A stretch of 64,000 nucleotides of DNA from assembly GCA_027485615.1 (NCBI GenBank), contig JAIXQS010000167.1, positions 1 to 64,000 of the forward strand, written 5' to 3'. Position numbers and translations under genes: made by a program. Shown here one piece after another: positions 16,634 through 25,973 of this stretch (position 1 is its first letter; the number at the start of each line of letters is the position of its first letter). The notes below the pieces were generated by a model, which saw nothing but the letters and a program-made list of their open reading frames with translations, did no database searches and was not told the origin of the DNA. The DNA comes from Verrucomicrobiaceae bacterium (GTDB lineage Bacteria; Verrucomicrobiota; Verrucomicrobiia; Verrucomicrobiales; Akkermansiaceae).

Positions 16634-17695
16634 ATGTCCGCCCTCGATTTCGCCTCCTCGCAGATCAACCATTCGCTTACCGCCGAAAAAAAGATTGAGC
16701 TCTATTCCCTGATGGTGCGGATCAGACGCTTCGAGCAGGTCGCCCTCGCAAACTACCAGAAGCCCGGTCGTATGGGAGGCTTCCTGCATCTATACATCGG
16801 CCAGGAGTCCGTTGCCGTGGGAACCCTTTCGCTGCGCGGCGAAAACGACCACAACATCACCGCTTACCGCTGCCATGCGCATGCTCTCGCTTCGGGCATG
16901 AACATGAACGAATGCATGGCCGAGCTTTACGGAAAAGCGACCGGTTGCTCGAAAGGGAAAGGCGGATCGATGCACTTCTTCGCGCCGGACAAAAACTACT
17001 GGGGCGGCCACGGCATCGTCGCCGGGCAGACGCCGCTCGGTCTCGGTCTCGCATACGGTGTGAAATACCTCGGCAAGGAAGGCTGCTGCCTCTGCTTCCT
17101 CGGCGATGGCGCTGTCAACCAGGGTGCGTTCCACGAGTCCCTCAACATCGCCTCCCTTTTCGGGATCCCCGTCATTTATGTGATCGAAAACAACGGCTAC
17201 TCGATGGGCACTTCGCAGAAACGTTCTTCCGCCTACACCGGCTGCCTCGCCCAACGCGCAGAGGCCTACGACATTGAGTGGGACGTGATCGACGGCTCCG
17301 ACATCTACGAGGTTCGCGCGAAAACCCACATCGCCATGGAGCGCGCGCGCAAGCAGCACAAGCCCACCGTCCTCGAGATCGAAACCTACCGCTACTACGG
17401 CCACTCCGTCGCGGACGCGAACGCGCAGAAATACCGCACTCCGGAGGAGATCGAGAACTACAAGAAAAACCACGATCCCCTCGCCGTCTTCCGCCGCAGG
17501 CTCACCGAAGAAGGGATCCTCAACGACGCGCTGGCCGATGAGATCGGAAAAGCCGCCAACGCCGAGGCCGCCGAGGCCGTGAAATTCGCGGAGGATTCGC
17601 CGCCTCCGAGCATTGCCGATATCGCGACTGATGTGTATTGGGAAACCGACAACAACACCGAGGCATCAAAAATCGGCCATCACTTCTTCGCTTGA
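16634..17695 (+). CDS. pdhA: pyruvate dehydrogenase E1 component alpha subunit
   Basis: A 353-residue thiamine-diphosphate enzyme subunit. The TPP-binding motif GDGAVNQGAFHESLN lies near residue 157, with YRCHAHALASG and GKGGSMHFF before it and the phospho-loop-like RYYGHSVAD near 255. With the beta subunit it decarboxylates pyruvate and transfers the acetyl group to the E2 lipoyl domain. The ATG at 16634 starts the conserved region; an upstream TTG would add 20 weak residues. First gene of a pdhA-pdhB-TM2-lpd cluster. Confidence 0.95.
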   Translation: MSALDFASSQINHSLTAEKKIELYSLMVRIRRFEQVALANYQKPGRMGGFLHLYIGQESVAVGTLSLRGENDHNITAYRCHAHALASGMNMNECMAELYGKATGCSKGKGGSMHFFAPDKNYWGGHGIVAGQTPLGLGLAYGVKYLGKEGCCLCFLGDGAVNQGAFHESLNIASLFGIPVIYVIENNGYSMGTSQKRSSAYTGCLAQRAEAYDIEWDVIDGSDIYEVRAKTHIAMERARKQHKPTVLEIETYRYYGHSVADANAQKYRTPEEIENYKKNHDPLAVFRRRLTEEGILNDALADEIGKAANAEAAEAVKFAEDSPPPSIADIATDVYWETDNNTEASKIGHHFFA

Positions 17696-17730
17696 TTCTT
17701 CCGCTAACCTTTTCCCAATCCCTTTTCCCC

Positions 17731-18714
17731 ATGCGCACTCTCACCTACCGTGAAGCCCTCCGTGAAGGCCTCGATGAGGAACTCGCCCGCGATTCCAATG
17801 TTGTTATCATGGGCGAAGAAGTCGCCCAATACAACGGAGCTTACAAAGTCACCCAAGGCCTCTGGGAAAAATGGGGTGACAAGCGCATCGTCGATACGCC
17901 GATCTCCGAGGCCGGCTTCATCGGCATGGGCATCGGTGCATCGATGCTCGGCGTGCGCCCGGTGATGGAGCTGATGTTCTGGTCCTTCCACTCCGTCGCC
18001 TTCGACCAGCTCGTCAACAACGCCGCCTGCGTCCGCTACATGTCCGGCGGCCTCTGTAATTGCCCCATCGTCGTCCGCGGACCGGCCAACGGCGGCACCA
18101 ACGTCGGCGCGACCCACTCCCACATCCCCGAAGGCCTCTTCGCCGCCTTCCCCGGCCTGAAAGTTTGCTCACCTGCCACTCCTGCCGACGCGAAAGGCCT
18201 CATCAAGGCCGCCATCCGTGATAACGACCCGGTCTATTTCATGGAGAACACGCTGCTCTATGGAATGACCGGCGAAGTGCCGGATCCCGCCGAAGGTGAT
18301 TTCGTCATCCCTCTCGGAAAAGCGGAGGTGAAACGCGAGGGCACCGACATCTCCCTCATCGCCCACGGCCGCTCGGTGATCCATTGCCTCGAGGCCGCCG
18401 AAACCCTCCAGAACGATCACGGCATCAGCGCCGAAGTCCTCGACCTCCGCTCGATCCGCCCGCTCGATGTGGACGCGATACTCGCCACCGTCGCCAAGAC
18501 CCACCGCGTCGTCCTCGTCGATGAATCGAAGCCCTTCGGCGGAGTTTCCGCCATGGTATCCCACCTCATCCAGGAGCACGCCTTCGACGAACTCGACGGC
18601 CCGATCAAACGCGTCTGCACCATAGATGCCCCGGCGATCTATTCCCCGCACGTCGAGAACGACCAGCTCCCGAATCCGAAACGGATCGTGGAGAAGGTGC
18701 TTTCGATGATCTGA
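17731..18714 (+). CDS. pdhB: pyruvate dehydrogenase E1 component beta subunit
   Basis: A 327-residue transketolase-like beta subunit. MRTLTYREALREGLDEEL at the start, the MGEEVAQYNGAYKVTQGL segment, DTPISEAGFIGMGIGA and the C-terminal EVLDLRSIRPLD are typical. It follows pdhA after 35 bases and would form the alpha2-beta2 E1. The predicted length is normal for the separate-subunit type. The E2 acyltransferase expected next is not present in the window. Confidence 0.95.
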   Translation: MRTLTYREALREGLDEELARDSNVVIMGEEVAQYNGAYKVTQGLWEKWGDKRIVDTPISEAGFIGMGIGASMLGVRPVMELMFWSFHSVAFDQLVNNAACVRYMSGGLCNCPIVVRGPANGGTNVGATHSHIPEGLFAAFPGLKVCSPATPADAKGLIKAAIRDNDPVYFMENTLLYGMTGEVPDPAEGDFVIPLGKAEVKREGTDISLIAHGRSVIHCLEAAETLQNDHGISAEVLDLRSIRPLDVDAILATVAKTHRVVLVDESKPFGGVSAMVSHLIQEHAFDELDGPIKRVCTIDAPAIYSPHVENDQLPNPKRIVEKVLSMI

Positions 18715-18729
18715 TTCCCGCACCCTTCC

Positions 18730-19119
18730 ATGCCCACCCATTCCAAAACCATCGGCTACCTCCTTTGGATTTTCGGCTTCACCGGCGCGCACCGTTTCTA
18801 CTTCGGGAAACCCGTCACGGGAGCAATCTGGTTCTTCACGCTCGGCCTGCTCGGCATCGGCTGGATCATCGACCTCTTCCTCATCCCCTCGATGGCGCGC
18901 AACGCCACCTCGCGCTACGCCAAAGGCCCCATCGACTACTCGGTCACGTGGATCCTCCTCACTTTCCTCGGGCTTCTCGGAATCCACCGCTTCTACATGG
19001 GGAAAATCCTCACCGGCATCCTGTGGCTTGTGAGCGGCGGCCTCTTCGGCATCGGCTGGCTCTACGATTTCTGCACGCTCAACTCCCAGGTCAACGAGCG
19101 CAACCAGGCTTCCGCCTGA
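18730..19119 (+). CDS. duplicated TM2-domain membrane protein
   Basis: A 129-residue membrane protein made of two TM2 units (residues 5-60 and 70-125), each with the pattern GxHRFYxGK followed by two helices and a GIGWxxD turn (GAHRFYFGK/GIGWIID and GIHRFYMGK/GIGWLYD). TM2 proteins have no settled function in bacteria. It sits between pdhB (15 bases upstream) and lpd (79 bases downstream) on the same strand. Confidence 0.88.
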   Translation: MPTHSKTIGYLLWIFGFTGAHRFYFGKPVTGAIWFFTLGLLGIGWIIDLFLIPSMARNATSRYAKGPIDYSVTWILLTFLGLLGIHRFYMGKILTGILWLVSGGLFGIGWLYDFCTLNSQVNERNQASA

Positions 19120-19198
19120 GCGATTTCCCCTCATCCTCCTTTGACAATCCCAGCGCCGCGAACCACTCTCGGCGCGAACCTCTTTTCAAAGAAACATC

Positions 19199-20581
19199 AT
19201 GTCCTACGATCTCATTGTCATCGGTGGCGGCCCCGCCGGATACGTCGCCGCCATCCGCGCCGCTCAGCACGGGAAAAAAGTTGCCTGCGTCGAGGCGGAT
19301 CGCGCGGGCGGCACCTGCCTCAACTGGGGCTGCATCCCCACGAAGGCACTGCTGAAAAACGCCGAGCTTTACCAGACGCTCATGCACAAGGCTGCAGAGA
19401 TGGGAATCTCCATCCAAGGTCTTTCCTACGATTGGAGCACGGTGGTGGGTCGTTCGCGCAAGGTTTCCGATAAGCTCGCCGGCGGCATCGAGTTCCTTTT
19501 CAAGAAGAACAAGGTCGATTACATCCGCGGCTTCGGTTCCATCGAGGCTGAAGGAAAAGTCGGCGTGAAAGCAGCGGACGGCAGCACCCAGACGCTTGAA
19601 GGCAAGGCCATCATCATCGCCACCGGCTGCAAATCCCGCCCGCTGCCGCCGCTGCCGTTCAACGGAAAATCCGTGATCGGATCCAAGGAAGCGATGGTGC
19701 TCGCCGAGCAGCCGAAGGAAATGATCATCATCGGCGCGGGCGCGATCGGCGTCGAGTTCGCCTACATCTACAACGCTTTCGGGACGAAGGTGACCCTCGT
19801 GGAAATGCTGCCCAACGTGCTTCCCGTCGAGGACACGGAGGTAGGTGAGGCACTGGAAAAATCCCTCACCAAACAGGGTATCCGCTGCCTCGTGAACACC
19901 AAGGTCACCGCCACCAAGGATCTCGGCGACCGCGTCGAAATCACCGTCGAGGGACCGAAGGAAAACGGCGTGATCTCCGCCGATGTCTGCCTCGTCGCGA
20001 TCGGCATCCAGCCCGTCCTTCCCGGCGGCTATCAGCCGGAGCTCACGGACCGCGGCTACATCAAGATCGGCGACCGCTACCAAACGAACCTTCCCGGCGT
20101 TTACGCCATCGGCGATATCAACGGCCCGCCTTGGCTCGCGCACGTCGCTTCCTTCGAGGCGTTCCAATGCGTCGATGGCCTTTACGTGGATGGCCACAAG
20201 CCGCGCATGGTCACGAATTTCCCCGGCTGCACCTACTGCCATCCGCAGGTTGCCTCGGTCGGCAAAACCGAGCGCGCACTCAAGGAAGAGGGCGTTGATT
20301 ATATCGTCGGGAAAATTCCCTTCGTCGCCATCGGCAAAGCGGTCGCCGCCGGTGAGACGGACGGCTTCGCGAAACTGCTCTACGGCAAAAAGCACGGCGA
20401 GCTGTTGGGTGCGCACATCATCGGCGACAACGCCACAGAGCTTATCGCTGAGATGGGGCTCGCGCTCGACCAGGAACTCACCATCGACGAGATCCACGCC
20501 ACCATCCACGCCCACCCGACCATGTCGGAGGTGATCCACGAGGCCACCCTCGCGGCGGAAGGCCACGCGATCCACTTCTAG
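19199..20581 (+). CDS. lpdA: dihydrolipoyl dehydrogenase (E3)
   Basis: A 460-residue flavoprotein that reoxidises dihydrolipoyl groups using NAD+. FAD-binding GGGPAGYVAAIRAAQ at the start, the redox disulfide in GGTCLNWGCIPTK (residues about 38-50), the NAD-binding GAGAIGVEFA near 178, and the catalytic HAHPTMSE near 440 are all intact. Together with E1 it points to a pyruvate dehydrogenase complex, but E2 must be elsewhere. Its TAG stop shares the CTAG palindrome with the stop of the convergent hydrolase gene. Confidence 0.97.
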   Translation: MSYDLIVIGGGPAGYVAAIRAAQHGKKVACVEADRAGGTCLNWGCIPTKALLKNAELYQTLMHKAAEMGISIQGLSYDWSTVVGRSRKVSDKLAGGIEFLFKKNKVDYIRGFGSIEAEGKVGVKAADGSTQTLEGKAIIIATGCKSRPLPPLPFNGKSVIGSKEAMVLAEQPKEMIIIGAGAIGVEFAYIYNAFGTKVTLVEMLPNVLPVEDTEVGEALEKSLTKQGIRCLVNTKVTATKDLGDRVEITVEGPKENGVISADVCLVAIGIQPVLPGGYQPELTDRGYIKIGDRYQTNLPGVYAIGDINGPPWLAHVASFEAFQCVDGLYVDGHKPRMVTNFPGCTYCHPQVASVGKTERALKEEGVDYIVGKIPFVAIGKAVAAGETDGFAKLLYGKKHGELLGAHIIGDNATELIAEMGLALDQELTIDEIHATIHAHPTMSEVIHEATLAAEGHAIHF

Positions 20582-21381
20582 GAGACGAATTCCGCGATCT
20601 TCTCCGCCAGCCACTCCTCGTTTTCCCATGGGACGCGGTGGCCGGAGTCCAGGGCGATCTGCAGGGAAAAATTTTCCGAAAGACCGGCTGCTTCCTCCGC
20701 TAGTGAGCGGAATTTCGGATCATTTTCCCCGGCGATCCATAGGGTCGGGATCTTGATCGCGGAAAGTTTTTCCCATAACGGCTCCTGGTTTCCCAGAGAC
20801 CAATCGACGAAGCTGCGCGCGATCTCGCGGCGCCTCTGCATGAGCTTGCGGTCTTCCCGCTCATCGCGGATCGCGCCGCCGAGGATGGGCTGCGCGTTCC
20901 ATTTCCCGAGGAAATCCGGCCAAGGCAGGGTCAGCGCCTGCGTCGCCCAAACGGCGTCCGCGACGCGCCGAGCCGAGGCCTCCGCCGTGTCACGCAGACC
21001 CGGGTTTCCGGAAATGATCACCGCCGCCTCCCACGGCCCGTCTTCAAGCAAGGCATGCAGCGCGAGCCGCGCCCCCATCGAGTAGCCGATTAGGATCCGT
21101 CGCTGCCCATGCGAAACCTCTCCTTCCGCGTTCGCGTTGAGACGCTTGCCGAACTCCGGCATCGTCACGCTTTCGCATTGCAGGAAACGCCAGAGATCGA
21201 CGGCTCGGGTGGAAATACCCCTTGTGGCGAGGCGGGCGGCGATCCCCCTCCAATCGGCAGCCGCGCCCACTGCGCCGTGCAGGCACCAGCACTCGGCGGC
21301 GATCACAGCCTCGTCGCCCGCCTTCGCCGCGGGCTTTTTGGCGTCGCGGCGTTCGTCGGTTTCCTTGGATGTCTGGATCAC
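20578..21381 (-). CDS. alpha/beta hydrolase, MenH-like
   Basis: A 267-residue alpha/beta hydrolase with nucleophile elbow GYSMGAR (Ser near residue 100), oxyanion-side LHGAVG near residue 35, acid in GENDPKF and catalytic His in DSGHRVPW. The pattern WxLHG, GYSMGAR and GH near the end resembles 2-succinyl-6-hydroxy-2,4-cyclohexadiene-1-carboxylate synthase (MenH), and menB lies about 4 kb away, but many hydrolases share it. The N-terminal 25 residues are charged and probably not part of the fold. Specific function is an inference. Confidence 0.65.
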   Translation of the reverse strand: MIQTSKETDERRDAKKPAAKAGDEAVIAAECWCLHGAVGAAADWRGIAARLATRGISTRAVDLWRFLQCESVTMPEFGKRLNANAEGEVSHGQRRILIGYSMGARLALHALLEDGPWEAAVIISGNPGLRDTAEASARRVADAVWATQALTLPWPDFLGKWNAQPILGGAIRDEREDRKLMQRRREIARSFVDWSLGNQEPLWEKLSAIKIPTLWIAGENDPKFRSLAEEAAGLSENFSLQIALDSGHRVPWENEEWLAEKIAEFVS

Positions 21382-21533
21382 CGCTTCTCCTGCGCCTCCT
21401 GGGGTTTCTCGATGTTCAAAAGGCGCTTCTCAATGGCGAACAGCCCGTCGCTCGGACATTCCTTGACCGGAGCTGATAACAAGGGAATACGGCTATCAGA
21501 GGCAGCCGGAGGTGTCAACTGCACGGCGGGTGT

Positions 21534-21953
21534 TCATTCGGCGGACTTCACTTCCTCTTCGAAGGCCTTGGCCTTTTCGCGGTCGGGTGCTCCATCGAGC
21601 TTGGCCACCAGCTTCTCGCAAGCGGCATCGGTCACGACGATGCGGGGCAAGGAGCCTTGGGCGGAGACGGCGGAAGGCAGCTTGTCCATGTCCTTGTCGC
21701 CCTTCTCGATCTCAATGATCACAACCTCGGAGCGGGGAACCGCTTTCTTGATCGCACTGTTGTTGGCGTTGACCGTCCGGACGCACGTCGGGCAATTCGG
21801 CAGGTAATAATCCTGATAGAACACGAAAGCGATTTTCTTATCCGAAGCGGAGGCCCTCTTCATGGCCGACTCCAGCTTGCGCTCCGTGAAGCCCGCGAAA
21901 GCGGCGGAAGCGCAAACGAGAAGGAGGGTGGTGATGGCAAAGGTTTGTTTCAT
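21534..21953 (-). CDS. exported thioredoxin-fold protein
   Basis: A 139-residue protein with a clear signal peptide (MKQTFAITTLLLVCASAAFAG) and a CPTC active-site-like motif near residue 54 (LPNCPTCVRTV), plus the cis-proline-type segment SLPRIVV near 103. It is probably a periplasmic thiol-disulfide protein, although CPTC is not the standard CGPC or CPHC. The preceding gene on the same strand is the transglutaminase-like protein, whose stop lies about 100 bases upstream, so co-transcription is possible. Confidence 0.7.
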   Translation of the reverse strand: MKQTFAITTLLLVCASAAFAGFTERKLESAMKRASASDKKIAFVFYQDYYLPNCPTCVRTVNANNSAIKKAVPRSEVVIIEIEKGDKDMDKLPSAVSAQGSLPRIVVTDAACEKLVAKLDGAPDREKAKAFEEEVKSAE

Positions 21954-22053
21954 GGCGTGGCTTGGTTCGTATTCCGGTTTATTGGAGAAACATCTATCCA
22001 GACGAGGGGCACTCTCCCATCGGCGGGGGAAACGGCAAGATCATTCCCCTTCC

Positions 22054-24132
22054 TCATTTCGCCGCCTTTAGGGTGAAGTCCTTGATCGTGACCCCGCGGC
22101 TGCCCGCCGCGAGCTGGACGGAGATCGTGTTTTTCCCCTGCGCGAGATCCAGCTCAACGGCTTGGGTCGGCTCCCACATGCCGAGGGTATAGGGCACGTC
22201 GATGGGATTCGGTTGCGCATCTCCTTTTCTGGAAACCAGCAACTTCTGCCCGGTCTGCACGGTCGCCACGCGGGCGCTGAGATTATATTTACCTTCAATC
22301 GGGACGGTGACCTCATACTCCGCCGTGAAGCCGCCGAGGGCGTGAAGTTGCATTCCGCTGTCAATGCTCCTCATGGCCGCTCCTTTGCCGGCGGACTTCA
22401 CGTGGGCAACGGCGGGGATGTTGATTTCACCCGGACGCACCGTGATTTTCGTGTCCTCCGCGGACACCTTCGCGGATGACACTTTCTGCTCCTTATCATT
22501 CGCCTCAGCGAGTTCCTTGCCCAGCGGCCCGAGGGAGGCGGCGGACGAGGCGAGAATCCTGGTCTGGTAGAGGGCGATCTTGCTCCAGAAGCCGCCTTCC
22601 ACTTTCCGGCGCTCGTTGTAGGCGGGCTCGCCGAGGATGCGGCTGATCCATTGGGCGCGCAGCACCTGCGTGTATTCCGTGGAATGGGCGCGGGCCTGGC
22701 TTTCCATGAGGAACTGGTTGCCGCTGAGGGAAACCTCGTCCTTGTCCCACCAGCTCGATCCGTAACCGGCTCCGAGGTTCACCACCCAACCCTTCGGAGT
22801 CCAGTGGCTCAGGGCGGCATGGGCTTTCTGCGTCACGCCCCATGTGGGAATGCCGAAGCTGCGAAGGATGAAGCGTCCGAAAAACGCGCGCCGCCCGCAG
22901 ACTCCGCCGTTTAGTATGATATTCTGGTATTGGTGGAGGTCGGGCTTGTCGAATTGCACGTTTTGCGAACCGTAGGGAACTTCCGTCCGGACAGAGGAAA
23001 CGTAGCGCCAGCCGTAATCGGGGTTGTAGATATGGTCGGGGCGGTAGGTGCGCAGCATGTTGCGACCCCACTGCAGGATCTCGTCGGGCGCCTCGCAGTT
23101 CACGATGTGGCGGTATTCCCATGTGGTGAAAGTTTTGAAGGCAGGATCGAGCTCTCCGTCGAGGTTGGCCTTCTCATAGTGCAGGTAACGCTTCACCGGA
23201 TCGATGTTATCGATCGGTTTTGCGTGTTCCAGGGCAGTGGCGAGCGCGAGGCGTTGGAAATGGCCTTCCACGGCCTTCGGGCTGGCCTTTTCGATACCGT
23301 CGAGGATTTCCATGGCGCGTCCGTATTGGCCGTGGTTGGCACCGCCCGCGATCAGCATCTCTTTCATCAAGGCCGGAGAGGCCAGGAGTTTGTCCACCAG
23401 CGCTACCTTGTCGGTTCCTTGAGCGGCGAACGCTGCGAGGGCTTTAGGGGTGCCAGCTGCTAGAACCACGGCCTTGGCCAGCTTCGCGTCCATCGCATCG
23501 CTCGTCAGCGCGGAGCCGAGTGACGCCAGCAAATCCTTGGACGCCTTGGTCTCGTTCTCCTTCGCTTTCGCCAAAGCGGCCTGGGCGGCCTCGTTCGCCT
23601 TGCGGAGTTTCGGCTCGTCGCGCCGCGCCGCGTCGAGGGCGGCCTGGCGCTCTGCGAGGGCTTTCTCACCTTCTTTCCGGTTCGCCTCCCAATTCGCAAG
23701 CTCCTTCTCCGCCGCCGCGCGTTCGGAGGCGTTGGTGGCTTTCGCGAGAGCGGCTTTCGCGGCGGCGATGCCCTTGTCCGCGCCGCCGATCCATTTGCCC
23801 TTGGCATGATCTACCAACGCTTTCCCGGTGCCGATTTGGCCGAGCCCTTTTGCAGCCGCATCCGCTGCCACGGTCGCTTTGAGGACTTCTTCCCGGGCGC
23901 TTTCGAGGTCTTTGCTTTTCCGCTCGTCGGCGCGCGGCAGGGATCGGGAAATGTCCGTTTTCAACGCTTCGAGCCCGGCGGAGTATTTCGCCTCAAGGTC
24001 AGCGGCCGAAGGATTCGCCAGCGCGGCAAGTGAGCTAAATCCGAGGATCAGGCCAAGTCCGGACGATAGGATTTTTGGGAAAGTTGCGCTTTGCATGGCG
24101 AGATAACGCGAGGAAGACGCGTATTTTTTCAT
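22054..24132 (-). CDS. secreted coiled-coil protein with a transglutaminase-like domain
   Basis: A 692-residue exported protein (an ATG at 24096 would remove 12 residues and keep the signal peptide). After the signal peptide, residues 45-230 are Ala/Lys/Glu-rich and predicted coiled coil. A central region contains GGVCGRRAFFGRFILRSFG (Cys near 414) and AHAALSHW (His near 441), resembling the Cys and His of transglutaminase-like cysteine proteases. The next Asp, in GSSWWDKDE, is not clearly equivalent. The last 110 residues resemble a carbohydrate-binding beta sandwich. Extracellular protein or cell-wall remodelling is plausible, but the substrate is unknown. Confidence 0.6.
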   Translation of the reverse strand: MKKYASSSRYLAMQSATFPKILSSGLGLILGFSSLAALANPSAADLEAKYSAGLEALKTDISRSLPRADERKSKDLESAREEVLKATVAADAAAKGLGQIGTGKALVDHAKGKWIGGADKGIAAAKAALAKATNASERAAAEKELANWEANRKEGEKALAERQAALDAARRDEPKLRKANEAAQAALAKAKENETKASKDLLASLGSALTSDAMDAKLAKAVVLAAGTPKALAAFAAQGTDKVALVDKLLASPALMKEMLIAGGANHGQYGRAMEILDGIEKASPKAVEGHFQRLALATALEHAKPIDNIDPVKRYLHYEKANLDGELDPAFKTFTTWEYRHIVNCEAPDEILQWGRNMLRTYRPDHIYNPDYGWRYVSSVRTEVPYGSQNVQFDKPDLHQYQNIILNGGVCGRRAFFGRFILRSFGIPTWGVTQKAHAALSHWTPKGWVVNLGAGYGSSWWDKDEVSLSGNQFLMESQARAHSTEYTQVLRAQWISRILGEPAYNERRKVEGGFWSKIALYQTRILASSAASLGPLGKELAEANDKEQKVSSAKVSAEDTKITVRPGEINIPAVAHVKSAGKGAAMRSIDSGMQLHALGGFTAEYEVTVPIEGKYNLSARVATVQTGQKLLVSRKGDAQPNPIDVPYTLGMWEPTQAVELDLAQGKNTISVQLAAGSRGVTIKDFTLKAAK

Positions 24133-24398
24133 CTTTTATCGTTCGGTATACGGCAAACGCTCTCCAACTTCCCTTCACAGAAAGTCCAGGTAGCCTGTTC
24201 ACCATGTCGCTGGTATCCGCCCTCTCCCGGGTTCGCCTCCTGCAGCGCACCGGGCGCTTGTTCGCTGCGATTCCAGCCGAAAGTCCTCGCCGGAACCACC
24301 TCGGTGAAACCGCCCGCCTACACCGCCCGCGAGGCCGTTTCCGCCACGCTCGACACGAACGAGATCGCCGCCGCGTATGCTGTGAGGAACCGGTGGCA
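24133..24398. other. intergenic region without recognised gene
   Basis: Both strands were read; open frames exist but none resembles a family or has a matching start. It may carry the promoter of the transglutaminase-like gene (a TATACC-like element near 24150 on the minus strand). Confidence 0.4.
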
Positions 24399-24680
24399 TC
24401 ACTCCAACAACCTGCTCTGGAATACCTCGTAGATCCATTTCCGTGGCCCGGCGAACACACAGGTGATTACCCTGACACCCTCGATGATCTCGTATTCGAA
24501 AACGACCCGATGCGACCCGACCCGCAGGCGGTAGAAGCCCTCGAGTTCATCCGTGAGCGCCTTGATATCGCCTTTCTCATGCGCCAGATCCTTGATGGCC
24601 AGCCGCAGCGCATGGCGCGGCTGCGGAGCCAAGCGGCGGAGGTAATCCACCACCTCATCCTGGATCCGGACGTTGATCAT
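24399..24680 (-). CDS. ParE/RelE-type toxin
   Basis: A 93-residue protein of the RelE/ParE superfamily with the core LTDELEGFYRLRVGSHRVVFEYEI and the C-terminal ITCVFAGPRKWIYEVF read in short segments. These toxins either cleave mRNA at the ribosome or inhibit gyrase, and subtype cannot be decided here. Its ATG overlaps the antitoxin stop (ATGA), the usual order for this module. Confidence 0.82.
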   Translation of the reverse strand: MINVRIQDEVVDYLRRLAPQPRHALRLAIKDLAHEKGDIKALTDELEGFYRLRVGSHRVVFEYEIIEGVRVITCVFAGPRKWIYEVFQSRLLE

Positions 24681-24925
24681 ATGCCGTCGAGCACCGAGAC
24701 ATCATGGTAATTCGCCTTGCCCTCGCGGTGCTTGCGGATCGCGGACATCGCTTTCGGATCGACCAGGAGTTCCATGGTTTCGCCGATGGCTTCCATCCGC
24801 TCGATCGAGACCAGCACCGCCACAGCGCGCCCCTGCTTCGTGATCGTCACCGGATGATCCGCCGCCTCCTCTACCAACGCCGAGAGCCTTTGTTGCGCGG
24901 TCTTGATCGTGTAGCTGTCGGCCAT
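24677..24925 (-). CDS. Phd/YefM-type antitoxin
   Basis: An 82-residue protein with the Phd/YefM DNA-binding fold (TIKTAQQRLSALVEEA, then PVTITKQGRAVAVLVS). It should neutralise the toxin encoded directly downstream and repress its own promoter. The upstream perfect 9-bp inverted repeat fits such autoregulation. Confidence 0.87.
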   Translation of the reverse strand: MADSYTIKTAQQRLSALVEEAADHPVTITKQGRAVAVLVSIERMEAIGETMELLVDPKAMSAIRKHREGKANYHDVSVLDGI

Positions 24926-24932
24926 GCCGTGA

Positions 24933-24965
24933 ATGTATTCCGTTTTATAGAAAAAAGGAATACAT
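24933..24965 (-). promoter_or_regulatory. inverted-repeat operator overlapping the antitoxin promoter
   Basis: ATGTATTCC and GGAATACAT form a perfect 9-bp inverted repeat separated by 15 bases. On the minus strand the spacer contains TATAAA, a good -10 element, and the proximal arm ends 7 bases before the antitoxin ATG. This layout is expected for an antitoxin-bound operator. Confidence 0.7.
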
Positions 24966-25069
24966 ATTTCCCTCCGCCAGGCGTGACAAGCCGAGTTGGC
25001 GAATGCTGTGACGCGCTTTCCCCGATTCGCGGTTGAACCGGCGCGGGGGACGGTTCAGATTGCGCGGCG

Positions 25070-25885
25070 ATGTGGATTTCCAAACATGACTTCGAAGACA
25101 TCCGTTACGAGACGACGGAAGACGGCGCGATTGCCAAGATCACCATCAACCGCCCGGAGGTGCGCAACGCCTTCCGCCCGCTGACGGTCACGGAAATGCT
25201 CCGCGCCTTCGACATGGCGCACGAGGATCCGCAGGTCGGGGTCATCATCCTTACCGGCGAGGGAGATCTCGCGTTCTGTTCCGGTGGCGACCAGAAGGTG
25301 CGCGGCCACGCGGGCTACATCGGCGGCGACGGGGTGCCGCGCCTGAACGTGCTCGATCTCCAGAAAAAAATCCGCTCACTGCCGAAGCCGGTTGTCGCGA
25401 TGGTCGCGGGCTACGCGATCGGCGGCGGGCACGTGTTGCACATCGTCTGCGATCTCACCATCGCGGCGGACAACGCGCGCTTCGGCCAGACCGGCCCCAA
25501 GGTCGGCAGCTTCGACGGCGGGCTCGGCTCCAGCTACCTCGCCCGCATCGTGGGCCAGAAAAAGGCGCGGGAAATCTGGTATCTCTGCCGCCAATACGAC
25601 GCGCAGCAGGCGCTCGACATGGGCTTGGTGAACACCGTCGTCCCCCTCGCCGATCTCGAAAAGGAAACGCTCCAGTGGTGCCGCGAAATGCTCGCCCACT
25701 CACCGCTTGCCCTGCGCTGCCTCAAGTCCGCCCTCAACGCCGATTGCGACGGCCAAATGGGCCTGCTCGACCTCGCCGGCAACGCCACCCTGCTCTACTA
25801 CATGTCCGAGGAAGGCCGTGAGGGCAAAGAGGCGTTCCTTGAGAAACGCGCGCCGGATTTCTCCAAATTCCCGAGGGTGCCGTGA
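25070..25885 (+). CDS. menB: 1,4-dihydroxy-2-naphthoyl-CoA synthase
   Basis: A 271-residue crotonase-fold enzyme that closes the second ring in menaquinone synthesis. Family marks are [24 protein letters not shown] near residue 68, the oxyanion-hole [11 protein letters not shown] near 118, [13 protein letters not shown] near 143 and the C-terminal [15 protein letters not shown]. Length is normal. A MenH-like hydrolase lies about 4 kb upstream, but no other men genes are present. Confidence 0.96.
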   Translation: MWISKHDFEDIRYETTEDGAIAKITINRPEVRNAFRPLTVTEMLRAFDMAHEDPQVGVIILTGEGDLAFCSGGDQKVRGHAGYIGGDGVPRLNVLDLQKKIRSLPKPVVAMVAGYAIGGGHVLHIVCDLTIAADNARFGQTGPKVGSFDGGLGSSYLARIVGQKKAREIWYLCRQYDAQQALDMGLVNTVVPLADLEKETLQWCREMLAHSPLALRCLKSALNADCDGQMGLLDLAGNATLLYYMSEEGREGKEAFLEKRAPDFSKFPRVP

Positions 25886-25973
25886 TTTGTTGATGGAGCG
25901 TTTTTCGACGCATCCGGAGAGCGGCGGGAAAATTTTCCTTTCATCGCGGCGGTGCGGTGTTTCCCTCCGTCCC

